From contig NZ_FORI01000003.1 in NCBI RefSeq assembly GCF_900113965.1, positions 248,001 through 312,000 of the forward strand: a DNA stretch of 64,000 nt, in the 5' to 3' direction. Of the stretch, positions 52,023 to 59,929 are shown one piece after another. Each line of letters starts with the position of its first letter. Positions within the stretch are counted from its first letter, which is position 1. This DNA is from Treponema bryantii. GTDB lineage: Bacteria > Spirochaetota > Spirochaetia > Treponematales > Treponemataceae. The translations under genes and the position numbers were made by a program. Below the pieces are notes generated by a model, which saw nothing but the letters and a program-made list of their open reading frames with translations, made no database searches and was not told the origin of the DNA.

Positions 52023-52095
52023 CGGTTCCTGCGGGAATCGAACCCGCCTTTCAGCCTTGAGAGGGCCGCGAACTAAACCGATATTCGAAGGAACC
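52023..52095 (-). tRNA. tRNA-Glu (anticodon CTC)
   Basis: Cloverleaf on the reverse strand: acceptor GGTTCCT/AGGAACC, D stem GAAT/GTTC, anticodon stem CGGCC/GGCTG with loop CTCTCAA (anticodon CTC), and T arm GCGGG TTCGATT CCCGC. CCA is not encoded. 73 nt. Confidence 0.93.
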
Positions 52096-52127
52096 AAAAA
52101 AAAGCTGAACCATTTCTGATTCAGCTT
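52096..52127 (-). terminator. Terminator-like hairpin filling the spacer between the two tRNA genes
   Basis: On the reverse strand AAGCTGAA pairs with TTCAGCTT, followed by eight T. It occupies nearly the whole 35-nt spacer between tRNA-Gln and tRNA-Glu. Confidence 0.75.
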
Positions 52128-52130
52128 GAG

Positions 52131-52201
52131 TTCCCCAAGGAGGATTCGAACCCCCACAGTCAGAACCAGAATCTGAAGTGCTACCATTACACAATCGGGG
52201 A
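52131..52201 (-). tRNA. tRNA-Gln (anticodon CTG)
   Basis: Cloverleaf on the reverse strand: acceptor TCCCCGA/TTGGGGA, D stem GTG/CAC, anticodon stem TCAGA/TCTGA with loop TTCTGGT (anticodon CTG), and T arm GGGGG TTCGAAT CCTCC. 71 nt, CCA not encoded. Confidence 0.92.
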
Positions 52202-52274
52202 ATAAGTGAGTATTAATATAATGATTAATACTCACTTTGTCAATAGCTCATTGAGCAATTTTTAACAAATTTAT

Positions 52275-52694
52275 TTATTTTGTTGTTTTTTTAGCTGCAG
52301 TCTTTTTTGCAGCTGGTTTCTTGTCAGCAGACTTTGTTACAGCTTTTGATGTAGGCTTTTTAGAAACCTTTGGAGCCTTTGGTACTGTTGTATCAACTAC
52401 AGAGTTATCATCACTAGCGAACTCTGAGCGAACGTACTTATCTGCTTTCCAGTCATTAATCCACATATTGCCATCAATGCAATAACGGAACTGGTATTCT
52501 TTATTTGTTTCAAGCTGTTTCTTTACAGAGAACGAACCATTTGGATCCTTTTTCATAGGAATTGAAGTTGGGTCCCAGCTGTTAAAATCACCTGCAAGGT
52601 AAATCTTTGTTGCACCTGCAGCAGCTTCTGGGTTTACTGTAAATACAACTGTACACTTTTTTCCATCACTAGAAAATGTTTTCTTCAATGACAT
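52275..52694 (-). CDS. Small CBM48 (glycogen-binding-like) protein with Lys/Ala-rich tail
   Basis: Start at the ATG at 52694 after AGGAG (139 aa). Residues about 1-90 are an isoamylase-N/CBM48-type domain (YLAGDFNSWDP, KEYQFRYCIDGNMWINDWKA), which binds alpha-glucans in branching enzymes and AMPK-like proteins. Residues about 105-139 are a basic KPAAKK/TAAKK-type tail like histone H1 or HU-like tails. No catalytic domain. It may bind glycogen, and the tail could bind nucleic acid or polyanions. The combination is unusual. Confidence 0.82.
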   Translation of the reverse strand: MSLKKTFSSDGKKCTVVFTVNPEAAAGATKIYLAGDFNSWDPTSIPMKKDPNGSFSVKKQLETNKEYQFRYCIDGNMWINDWKADKYVRSEFASDDNSVVDTTVPKAPKVSKKPTSKAVTKSADKKPAAKKTAAKKTTK

Positions 52695-52723
52695 AATTAT
52701 CTCCTGCATATAATTAAAAGCAA

Positions 52724-52748
52724 TGTCATGCTGAACTTAATTCAGAAT
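52724..52748. repeat. Short diverged palindrome (GTCATGCTGAAC type)
   Basis: GTCATGCTGAACTTAATTCA then GAAT, a diverged relative of the element at 37158-37181, between the CBM48 and D,D-carboxypeptidase genes. Confidence 0.45.
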
Positions 52749-52759
52749 GTAGCTTTTTA

Positions 52760-54199
52760 TTATGATTTAATTTTAATCATTACTGTTTTTAAAATCAAGT
52801 CTGAGGCTGCTAGTAAAACGTTTCCTTTTTTCAAACTTCTGTCTGCAACGAGTGGAATTTCTTCAAGAACATAATCTCCAGCAGAAATTACAATTGATCC
52901 GTACTGAGCGCCCTGCTCTACTTTGCCCCAGCAGTAATCAGGAAGTTTTACCTGAACTCTAACTGAATCCATATTTTCTGCCATTGAAGCACCTGTTACA
53001 TAAGGAACTGTAAAGGTGCCATCTGTCCAGGCAGGAACCAGACAAATCATCTTTTCTGATGAATTAAAACTGCGCACATAATATGAATGAACTTTCAATT
53101 CAAGAGAGTAATCTGCAAAGTTTCTGAAAGCCCATTCCATGAGCTCTGTACCATCATGAACACGGCCAGCCTGACCTTCGCGAGAGTTGTTTCCAGGACC
53201 GCCCATTGTTACAGAAAGAAAACGGGTTTCTCCACGAACTGCTGTAAGGGCAAGATTATATCCGCTTTCATCAATATAACCTGTCTTAAGTCCATCACAA
53301 CCTTCAAGTTTTCCAAGCAGAGGATTTGTATTTTCCTGAGTAATAGACATTGTGATTTTTTGTGGAAGGCCCTGTGAAAAATCCTGAGCGGCAAGCTTAT
53401 CTCCGGGAGCAAGATTTTTTGCTTTAGGATAAGTAAAACTCAAAACACTGTGAAAACGATGCAGCGAAGAAGGAAATCTCAAAAGATAAGAAGCGGCAAA
53501 CTCTGCCATTTCGCGGGCAGTTGTCTGATTGAGTTCACTGTAGCCTGAGCTTTCTACAAAGTGAGTATTTTCAAGACCAAGTTCACTTGCTGCACGATTC
53601 ATTCTCTCTACAAACTCATCCATTGAACCACAGACTGTATAAGCAAGTGCATAAGCCGCATCATTTCCAGAACAGATTGAAAGGCCTAGCAGAAGTTCTT
53701 CAAGAGTAACTCTCTGCCCTTTTCCAAGGAACATCAGCGAACTGTGAGGAGGCATATTGCAGGCCCAGCTTTCTGGAGGAAGCGGGATTACCTGATCATA
53801 GGAAAGACGGCCGGCTTCAACTTCTTCTTCTACAACATACATTGCAAAAAGTTTTGTCATAGAAGCCGGAGGAATTATTGTATCTGCATTTTTTTCATAA
53901 AGTACATTTCCGTTTGAAACATCAATAAGAATTGCAGATTTAGCCCAAACATCTAACTGAGGTTTTGCAATATTATATGGAAGTGATTTAAGATACTGAT
54001 ATTTTTGCGGATACTGATTTATTAAAAGATTTCCCAGAGAAGACATTTCCTGTGCAGAAAGCTTTCTGGCATTTGTTGTTTTCTTAAAGTTTACAGCACG
54101 AACGGCGGTAAAGGTAAAAAAGCTGATGATAAGTAAAGCCGCTGCGGCAACAAGAGCGTGCCACAGACGGATGCGTTTTGAATCGTTATTTTCTGACAT
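52760..54199 (-). CDS. D-alanyl-D-alanine carboxypeptidase (PBP5-like, family S11)
   Basis: 479 residues with an N-terminal signal-anchor (about 14-36). The active-site motifs are S113-x-x-K116 (ASMTK), S177-G-N179 (CSGND) and K305-T-G (LKTGYID). It trims D-Ala from peptidoglycan stem peptides in the periplasm. A C-terminal PBP5_C-like beta domain follows (about 360-450). It lies 10 nt downstream of aroC on the same strand, though the two functions are unrelated. Confidence 0.94.
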   Translation of the reverse strand: MSENNDSKRIRLWHALVAAAALLIISFFTFTAVRAVNFKKTTNARKLSAQEMSSLGNLLINQYPQKYQYLKSLPYNIAKPQLDVWAKSAILIDVSNGNVLYEKNADTIIPPASMTKLFAMYVVEEEVEAGRLSYDQVIPLPPESWACNMPPHSSLMFLGKGQRVTLEELLLGLSICSGNDAAYALAYTVCGSMDEFVERMNRAASELGLENTHFVESSGYSELNQTTAREMAEFAASYLLRFPSSLHRFHSVLSFTYPKAKNLAPGDKLAAQDFSQGLPQKITMSITQENTNPLLGKLEGCDGLKTGYIDESGYNLALTAVRGETRFLSVTMGGPGNNSREGQAGRVHDGTELMEWAFRNFADYSLELKVHSYYVRSFNSSEKMICLVPAWTDGTFTVPYVTGASMAENMDSVRVQVKLPDYCWGKVEQGAQYGSIVISAGDYVLEEIPLVADRSLKKGNVLLAASDLILKTVMIKIKS

Positions 54200-54209
54200 T
54201 TTGCTCTCT

Positions 54210-55325
54210 CTAATGTGTATTTCTTAAAAGGAAGTCTGCAAGTACAAGCGCTGTCATAGCTTCTACAACAGGAACAATGCGTGGACACAGACAGATGTCG
54301 TGGCGGCCTTTGATCTGGAGCTCTGTTGTTTCGTACTGAGCCTTACCGTCCTCGCCAAACTCCCCGGTGCGGCGAACCGTCTGTTGCGGCTTAAAAATGC
54401 TCGGGACAGGCTTAACTGCAACGCGGAAAATAATATCTGCGCCGCTGCTCAATCCGCCAAGAACACCGCCGGCGTGGTTCGAGTCAAAAACCGGCTGACC
54501 ATTCTCGGCATGCATACAGTCATTGTTTGTGCTGCCGAAAGAATCTGCCGCTGCAAAACCATCTCCAATCTCAAAACCTTTTACGGCGCCTATGCTCAGC
54601 ATAGCCTTTGCGAGATTTGCGTCGAGCTTATCGAAAGCAGGCTCCCCAAGACCAACAGGGCAGCCCTGAACGATACATTCGATTATACCACCGGCACTGT
54701 CTCCAGCCGCACGGAGCTCTTCAATTTTAGCGTTCATACGTGCAGCTGCTTCATTGTCCGGAGCACGCAACGCATTCTGTTCAATCTGTGAAAGGTCGCG
54801 CTTTTCTGCTGAAATACCAGCTGCGCGGATTGTATATGCAGTAATCTTAATACCACGCTGTGCCAGCAGCTGAGCCGCTACAGCCCCACCGGCAACACGC
54901 GCAAGAGTTTCCCGCCCACTCGAGCGTCCACCGCCGCGATAATCCCGACATCCGCCATACTTTACGTCATAAGTATAGTCAGCATGGCCGGGGCGGAACG
55001 TCAGATCCAAATTTCCGTAATCTTTTGAATGCTGCGAAGTATTACGAACTTCCAGCGCAATCGGGGTACCGGTTGTACGGCCTTCAAAAACCCCCGAAAG
55101 AATCTCTACTGCATCAGCCTCAGTACGAGCAGTTACCGCTGCATTAAGCTTTCCATCCGGAGAAAGGCCAGGGCGGCGGCGGTTCAAAGCCTTCTGAATT
55201 ATCTCTTCAGAAAGTTCAATTCCGGCAGGACACCCGTCAATAATACAGCCAAGAGCAACACCGTGGCTTTCGCCAAAGGTTGTCACAGAAAAGTTTGTTC
55301 CAAAAGTATTACCATTATTTTTCAT
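54210..55325 (-). CDS. aroC: Chorismate synthase
   Basis: 371 residues. FMN/substrate motifs include GESHGVALGCIIDGCPAG, RPGHADYTYDVKYG with the DYRGGGRSSGRET loop, and GGLSSGADI. It makes chorismate from EPSP, the last common step of aromatic biosynthesis, and needs reduced FMN. The ATG lies 7 nt after a TATAAT box with no ribosome site (leaderless candidate). No other aro genes are adjacent. Confidence 0.96.
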   Translation of the reverse strand: MKNNGNTFGTNFSVTTFGESHGVALGCIIDGCPAGIELSEEIIQKALNRRRPGLSPDGKLNAAVTARTEADAVEILSGVFEGRTTGTPIALEVRNTSQHSKDYGNLDLTFRPGHADYTYDVKYGGCRDYRGGGRSSGRETLARVAGGAVAAQLLAQRGIKITAYTIRAAGISAEKRDLSQIEQNALRAPDNEAAARMNAKIEELRAAGDSAGGIIECIVQGCPVGLGEPAFDKLDANLAKAMLSIGAVKGFEIGDGFAAADSFGSTNNDCMHAENGQPVFDSNHAGGVLGGLSSGADIIFRVAVKPVPSIFKPQQTVRRTGEFGEDGKAQYETTELQIKGRHDICLCPRIVPVVEAMTALVLADFLLRNTH

Positions 55326-55332
55326 ATCATCA

Positions 55333-55338
55333 ATTATA
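55333..55338 (-). promoter_or_regulatory. -10 box of aroC (leaderless candidate)
   Basis: TATAAT on the reverse strand with 7 nt to the ATG at 55325; no Shine-Dalgarno sequence. No strong -35 is seen. Confidence 0.5.
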
Positions 55339-55345
55339 ATAAAAT

Positions 55346-55374
55346 TTGTAGTTAAAATGAAGATAGTGTATAAT
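55346..55374 (+). promoter_or_regulatory. Promoter of the first GGDEF gene
   Basis: TTGTAG (55346-55351), 17-nt spacer, TATAAT (55369-55374), then 11 nt to the ATG at 55386. It lies back to back with the aroC promoter. Confidence 0.65.
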
Positions 55375-55385
55375 AGATAGAAGGT

Positions 55386-56477
55386 ATGGAGTTTACTTTT
55401 ACAACAGCCAGACTGCTGATTCAGACAGAATTTGCGCCGCTGGTTTCAATCTTTGTCCTCATGGCATTTATCAAAACGAATGTAAGTTTTTCTGATTCAA
55501 CTAACAGGAGTTTTCTTCTTGCCTGTGGTGCGGCAATTCTCTTAACCTGCTCAGACAGTATGCGTTTTATTACTGCGCATATGGACCATCCTACAATTTA
55601 CCGTTATATTTCTGCGGGCGCCGGTTACGCGCTGAGACCTCTCATTCTTTTCAGATTAACTATAATTTCTTCACGCTACAAAATCCGAAACAAATTCCTG
55701 ATGGCCATTCCGATTGTTTTCTGTACCTTCATCTCCATCTTAAGTATTTTCCCATTTGCTCACGGGCTGATGTTTTCTTTTTCTGATGATAACAAATTTG
55801 TGCGTGGGCCGTTCGGTTACCTGTCTCATATCGTCAGTCTTTTTTACGCCTTCCAGGTAGTTTACTATTCGCTCAAAAATTTCATGTACAACAAGTTCGA
55901 GCCGGTTATCGTAATTATCATGGAGATTGCGGCGTTCACGGCCACCTTTATGGAAAACCGTTACAAGTATGATTTCGTGCTTTCTCAGGTTATGATTTCT
56001 TCAATCATCTTCTACTACTTCTTCCTCCTTACTCAGACTTTTAAGCGCGACACTCTTACACACTTTTTGAACAGACGTATTTTTTATCTGGAACTCAAGC
56101 ACCTTCTCAAAGATCCGTTTATTATTCTTTCGATGGATTTGAACAATCTTAAGGTCTTTAATGATACTCAGGGCCACGCTGCCGGAGACAAGGCAATTAT
56201 TACTGTTACTACAGAAATGACCAGAACCTTTTCTAAGTACGCAACTCTTTACCGTACCGGTGGTGATGAGTTTATGGCCATCTTCAAAAAGAGCAGTATT
56301 TCCGAGGTTGTAAATCTGGTTTCGGTTTTCCAGAAGAATCTTGAAAAGACTGAGTATCAGGTTGCGTGTGGTTATGCCAGCTACACTCCTGGTGATGATA
56401 TCGACAAGATCATTTCCCTCAGTGATGAGAGAATGTATGAAAATAAAGTAAACTTAAAGCAGAATAAAAATATTTAA
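55386..56477 (+). CDS. Membrane-bound diguanylate cyclase (GGDEF)
   Basis: 363 residues: about seven membrane segments (residues 10-215, similar in layout to 7TM sensor modules), then a GGDEF domain (about 220-355). The active site is intact: DTLTHFLNRR, MDLNNLKVFNDTQGH and GGDEF at 292-296. No RxxD inhibitory site precedes it. It makes cyclic di-GMP. The membrane part may sense a ligand. Monocistronic. Confidence 0.9.
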   Translation: MEFTFTTARLLIQTEFAPLVSIFVLMAFIKTNVSFSDSTNRSFLLACGAAILLTCSDSMRFITAHMDHPTIYRYISAGAGYALRPLILFRLTIISSRYKIRNKFLMAIPIVFCTFISILSIFPFAHGLMFSFSDDNKFVRGPFGYLSHIVSLFYAFQVVYYSLKNFMYNKFEPVIVIIMEIAAFTATFMENRYKYDFVLSQVMISSIIFYYFFLLTQTFKRDTLTHFLNRRIFYLELKHLLKDPFIILSMDLNNLKVFNDTQGHAAGDKAIITVTTEMTRTFSKYATLYRTGGDEFMAIFKKSSISEVVNLVSVFQKNLEKTEYQVACGYASYTPGDDIDKIISLSDERMYENKVNLKQNKNI

Positions 56478-56501
56478 TTCAACTTCATTTCTTCAATTAT
56501 A

Positions 56502-56530
56502 TTGAATATTTCACCAAAAAATTATAATAT
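56502..56530 (+). promoter_or_regulatory. Promoter of dapA
   Basis: TTGAAT (56502-56507), 17-nt spacer, TAATAT (56525-56530), about 62 nt before the ATG. Confidence 0.55.
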
Positions 56531-56592
56531 ACTCCAAATATAAATTTTAAAGTCCGCTGTCGTGTGGGCTTACAAAACTCAGGAGGTTATGT

Positions 56593-57507
56593 ATGAGTAT
56601 TTTTCGTGGCGCTTTTACAGCTTTGATTACACCAATGAAGGCTGATGGTTCAGTTGATTTTGAGGGCTTCAGAAAAAATGTCAAACATCAGCTCCAGGAA
56701 GGTATTGATGGTCTTGTTCCACTTGGAACCACCGCAGAGACCCCTACCCTCGACGAAAAGCCGGGCAGCGAAGAAGATCAGATTATTCAGATTGTTTTTG
56801 AAGAAGTTCGTGCTTTTGAAAAAGAAACAGGAAAGAAGATTCCGGTTATTCTTGGTGCCGGATCTAACAATACAAAGGATGCAGTTGCTTACTGCGAACG
56901 CGCTAAGAAAGCCGGAGCAGATGCTGCACTTGTTGTAACTCCATATTACAACAAGCCATCAAAGGAAGGAATCTATCAGCACTTTGCTGCAGTTTCAAAG
57001 GTTGGAATCCCAATCATCGTTTACAACATTGCAGGACGCACCGGATTGAACATTCCAACTGATTTGCTCGCACGCATTGCAGAGCTCCCTAACATCGCTG
57101 GTGTAAAGGAAGCAAGCGGATCTGTAGCTCAGATGATGGAAGTTATTGGACAGATTAAGAACAAGAAACCAGAGTTTGCTGTATTCAGCGGAGACGATGG
57201 TTTGACACTTCCTTTAGTTGCATGTGGTGGAGACGGAATTATTTCTGTTGCTTCAAACATGATTCCAGCTTTGATGCACGAACTTACTGCTGCAGCTTTG
57301 GACGGAGACTTTAAGAAGGCACGCGAGATCAACTACAGACTCGCTCCATTCTTCAAGGCTGAGTTCTGTGATGGTAACCCAAGTTCAATCAAGTATGCAA
57401 TGAACTACAAGGGCATGCCAGCCGGCGCATTGAGACTTCCACTTGTAGAAGTTACTGATGCTGCTAAGAAGCAGATTGAAGCTGCTATTAAAGAGTGCAA
57501 TTTGTAA
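56593..57507 (+). CDS. dapA: 4-hydroxy-tetrahydrodipicolinate synthase
   Basis: 304 residues. The Schiff-base lysine is K172 (AGVKEASG), with Y144 (IVYNIAGRTG) and the threonine pair at 46-47 (GTTAE). It condenses pyruvate and aspartate semialdehyde, entering the lysine/diaminopimelate pathway. AGGAGG precedes the ATG. asd follows 144 nt downstream across a repeat; the two enzymes act in sequence (asd supplies the DapA substrate). Confidence 0.95.
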   Translation: MSIFRGAFTALITPMKADGSVDFEGFRKNVKHQLQEGIDGLVPLGTTAETPTLDEKPGSEEDQIIQIVFEEVRAFEKETGKKIPVILGAGSNNTKDAVAYCERAKKAGADAALVVTPYYNKPSKEGIYQHFAAVSKVGIPIIVYNIAGRTGLNIPTDLLARIAELPNIAGVKEASGSVAQMMEVIGQIKNKKPEFAVFSGDDGLTLPLVACGGDGIISVASNMIPALMHELTAAALDGDFKKAREINYRLAPFFKAEFCDGNPSSIKYAMNYKGMPAGALRLPLVEVTDAAKKQIEAAIKECNL

Positions 57508-57521
57508 TAAACACCGTCATT

Positions 57522-57603
57522 GGTATAATAAGAACGTCATTGCGAGGCTGAAAGCCGAAGCAATCCATTACAATAGATTGCTTCGCTTCGCTCGCAATGA
57601 CGG
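57522..57603. repeat. Family B repeat units between dapA and asd (copy B5)
   Basis: CGTCATTGCGAGGCTGAAAG then CCGAAGCAATCC, and GATTGCTTCGCTTCGCTCGC then AATGACGG, with a truncated CGTCATTG unit in front. Confidence 0.85.
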
Positions 57604-57651
57604 AAGTTTAAGTTGCAATGACGTATCAGGATTAAACTAAGGAGTAATATT

Positions 57652-58749
57652 ATGAGTGAAAAGATAAAGGTTGGTGTACTTGGTGCTACAGGTATGGTAG
57701 GCCAGAGATATATAAAGTTGTTGGAAAATCATCCATGGTTTGAAGTTACTTACGTTGCTGCTTCTCCACGTTCTGCTGGTAAACCATATTCAGAAGCTGT
57801 AAAAAACCGCTGGCTCATTGGTGCAGATATTCCGGCTAACGTTGCACCTCTCATCGTAGAAGATGCTAACGACGAAAAGAAGGCTGTTGGAAAATGTCAG
57901 TTTGTATTCTCTGCCCTCGAAATGGGAAAAGATGAAATTAAGGCTCTTGAAGCTGCTTATGCTGCTGAAGGAATCCCGGTAGTTTCTAACGCATCTGCTA
58001 ACCGCTGGACAGAAGATGTTCCAATGCTCGTTCCAGAAATCAACTACTCTCACCTCGACGTAATTGCTGAACAGAAAAAGCATCACGGCTGGGACAAGGG
58101 CTTTATCGCTGTAAAGCCTAACTGTTCTCTTCAGACATACATGATGCCAATCCACGCTCTTATTCAGGCTGGATACCCAATCAAGAGAATGATCGTAACA
58201 ACTCTTCAGGCTACTTCTGGTGCAGGATACCCTGGTGTATCTTCATTCGATATGATTGATAACATCGTTCCATTTATCGGTGGCGAGGAAGAAAAGACAG
58301 AAAAAGAATGTCTTAAGATTCTCGGAACTGTAAAGGACGGAAAGATTGAAAACGCTGCAGGTCCTCTTGTTTCTTCTACTTGTACACGTGTACCTGTTGT
58401 AGACGGACACACAGCTTGTGTTTCTCTTGAGTTTGATCTTCCAGAAGACAAAAAGCCTAGCCTCGAAGAAATCGAAAAGATCTGGACTTCATATACATCA
58501 GTTCCACAGGAACTCAAGCTTCCTAGCGCTCCAGAGCATCCAATCGTTGTTCGCCACGAAGAAAACCGCCCACAGCCACGCCGCGACCGCGAGACTGAAA
58601 AGGGAATGGCTTGCGTTATCGGACGTCTTCGCCCATGTAACGTATTCGACATCAAGTTTGTAGCATTGAGCCACAACACAAAGCGCGGTGCTGCTCTTGG
58701 TGGTATCTTGAATGCCGAGCTGCTTAAAGCAAAAGGTTTCTTTAATTAG
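57652..58749 (+). CDS. asd: Aspartate-semialdehyde dehydrogenase (archaeal/fungal-type)
   Basis: 365 residues. NADP loop GATGMVGQRY (11-20), catalytic C158 (VKPNCSLQT), and TRVPVVDGHT. The length and the PNCS motif fit the archaeal/fungal-like branch rather than the E. coli Asd branch. It reduces aspartyl phosphate to the semialdehyde for lysine, threonine and cell-wall precursors. AAGGAG precedes the ATG; a terminator follows. Confidence 0.95.
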   Translation: MSEKIKVGVLGATGMVGQRYIKLLENHPWFEVTYVAASPRSAGKPYSEAVKNRWLIGADIPANVAPLIVEDANDEKKAVGKCQFVFSALEMGKDEIKALEAAYAAEGIPVVSNASANRWTEDVPMLVPEINYSHLDVIAEQKKHHGWDKGFIAVKPNCSLQTYMMPIHALIQAGYPIKRMIVTTLQATSGAGYPGVSSFDMIDNIVPFIGGEEEKTEKECLKILGTVKDGKIENAAGPLVSSTCTRVPVVDGHTACVSLEFDLPEDKKPSLEEIEKIWTSYTSVPQELKLPSAPEHPIVVRHEENRPQPRRDRETEKGMACVIGRLRPCNVFDIKFVALSHNTKRGAALGGILNAELLKAKGFFN

Positions 58750-58767
58750 TTTCTACAACTGATTTAC

Positions 58768-58802
58768 AAACTGGTGGGTTCGAAAAATCCACCAGTTTTT
58801 TT
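58768..58802 (+). terminator. asd terminator
   Basis: AAACTGGTGG and CCACCAGTTT (10 bp, 11-nt loop), then seven T. Confidence 0.9.
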
Positions 58803-58806
58803 ATAC

Positions 58807-58835
58807 TTGTAATCTATAATCCGAGAGTATATAAT
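58807..58835 (+). promoter_or_regulatory. Promoter of the second GGDEF gene (leaderless candidate)
   Basis: TTGTAA (58807-58812), 17-nt spacer, TATAAT (58830-58835), then 7 nt to the ATG at 58843, with no ribosome site. Confidence 0.65.
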
Positions 58836-58842
58836 AGTAGAA

Positions 58843-59928
58843 ATGGGAAGAATAATATCAGCATTACAAAATATCAGGCTAAATATATTTTCTCCAAAAG
58901 TATCTCTTGAAAAAAGAATTACCTATGCAATGGTATTCTGTTCAATGGTTGGAGAAATTATTGGCTTTATTGAATCTTATCTGCTTGGCTTGCCATTAAT
59001 TGCTGTATTACTTCCATTATTTTCAGCCATTTTCTTATTCTTCCTCTCTCTTTGGGGATTAAAAACTAAAAAATCAAGATTATTTGCAACAATTTCAATT
59101 TCTACTTCTGCATTAATCTTTTTCCCTTTAATGTTCTTTGCAAACTCAGGTCTGCACGGCGGTATGCCTTACTATTTCCTTGTGGCAGTAGTTTGTACAG
59201 CGCTCGCACTTAGAGGAAGAACCCGCATAATCATTTTTATTCTGATTCTTATTGAATATTCAGCACTTTTTGCATTATATCATTTTTACCCTCAGGGCTT
59301 TATTGGAATGTCTCATGAAGATGCCTTTGTTGACCAGCTTTGCAGTATGCTTATTGCAAGCATTGTACTATTTGGGTTTTCATTTATTGTTTCAAAGCAG
59401 AACTATCATGACAGACATAAGATAGAACAGCTTTCTCTGCTCTACGAACGCCAGGCAAATACAGATGAACTAACCGGCCTTTACAACCGCCGCTATTTTA
59501 ATAACTTCCTCAAGCTTGCAATTCTTACTCTTGGTGATACCGGAAAGCTCCATATTGCAATGTTTGATATTGATGATTTCAAATATGTAAATGATAAGTA
59601 CGGCCACCCTTTTGGAGATACAGTTCTTAAGCAGTTTGCAGAAATCCTTGAAGAAACAAAAACTGCCGGAATTACAGCCTGCCGTTACGGTGGTGAGGAA
59701 TTCCTTCTTCTTATTCCAAAGACAAATCAGGAAGATGCGCTTGAACTTGTAAAAGAAGTTCTTGTAAGAACCCGTGAAAAGATTAAGCTGGATGATACAA
59801 AATTTGTTACTGTCAGTGCCGGCTTTATGACCTGTTCAGAAGACATGACTTACGATGTTCTTTTGCAGGAAGTTGATAAAAAGCTTTACATCGCAAAGAG
59901 TTCTGGAAAGAACTGCGTTATTTCTTAA
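58843..59928 (+). CDS. Membrane-bound diguanylate cyclase (GGDEF)
   Basis: 361 residues: about six membrane segments (residues 25-185), a short helix, then a GGDEF domain (about 205-360). Active-site motifs are DELTGLYNRR, MFDIDDFKYVNDKYGH and GGEEF at 283-287. It should synthesise cyclic di-GMP. The membrane part differs from that of the GGDEF protein at 55386, so the inputs probably differ. It converges on the methyltransferase gene with a 1-nt gap. Confidence 0.9.
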   Translation: MGRIISALQNIRLNIFSPKVSLEKRITYAMVFCSMVGEIIGFIESYLLGLPLIAVLLPLFSAIFLFFLSLWGLKTKKSRLFATISISTSALIFFPLMFFANSGLHGGMPYYFLVAVVCTALALRGRTRIIIFILILIEYSALFALYHFYPQGFIGMSHEDAFVDQLCSMLIASIVLFGFSFIVSKQNYHDRHKIEQLSLLYERQANTDELTGLYNRRYFNNFLKLAILTLGDTGKLHIAMFDIDDFKYVNDKYGHPFGDTVLKQFAEILEETKTAGITACRYGGEEFLLLIPKTNQEDALELVKEVLVRTREKIKLDDTKFVTVSAGFMTCSEDMTYDVLLQEVDKKLYIAKSSGKNCVIS

Positions 59929-59929
59929 T

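Noticed and set aside
56531-56592. Lysine riboswitch before dapA
   Set aside because: The leader is only about 60 nt and lacks the conserved multi-helix core.
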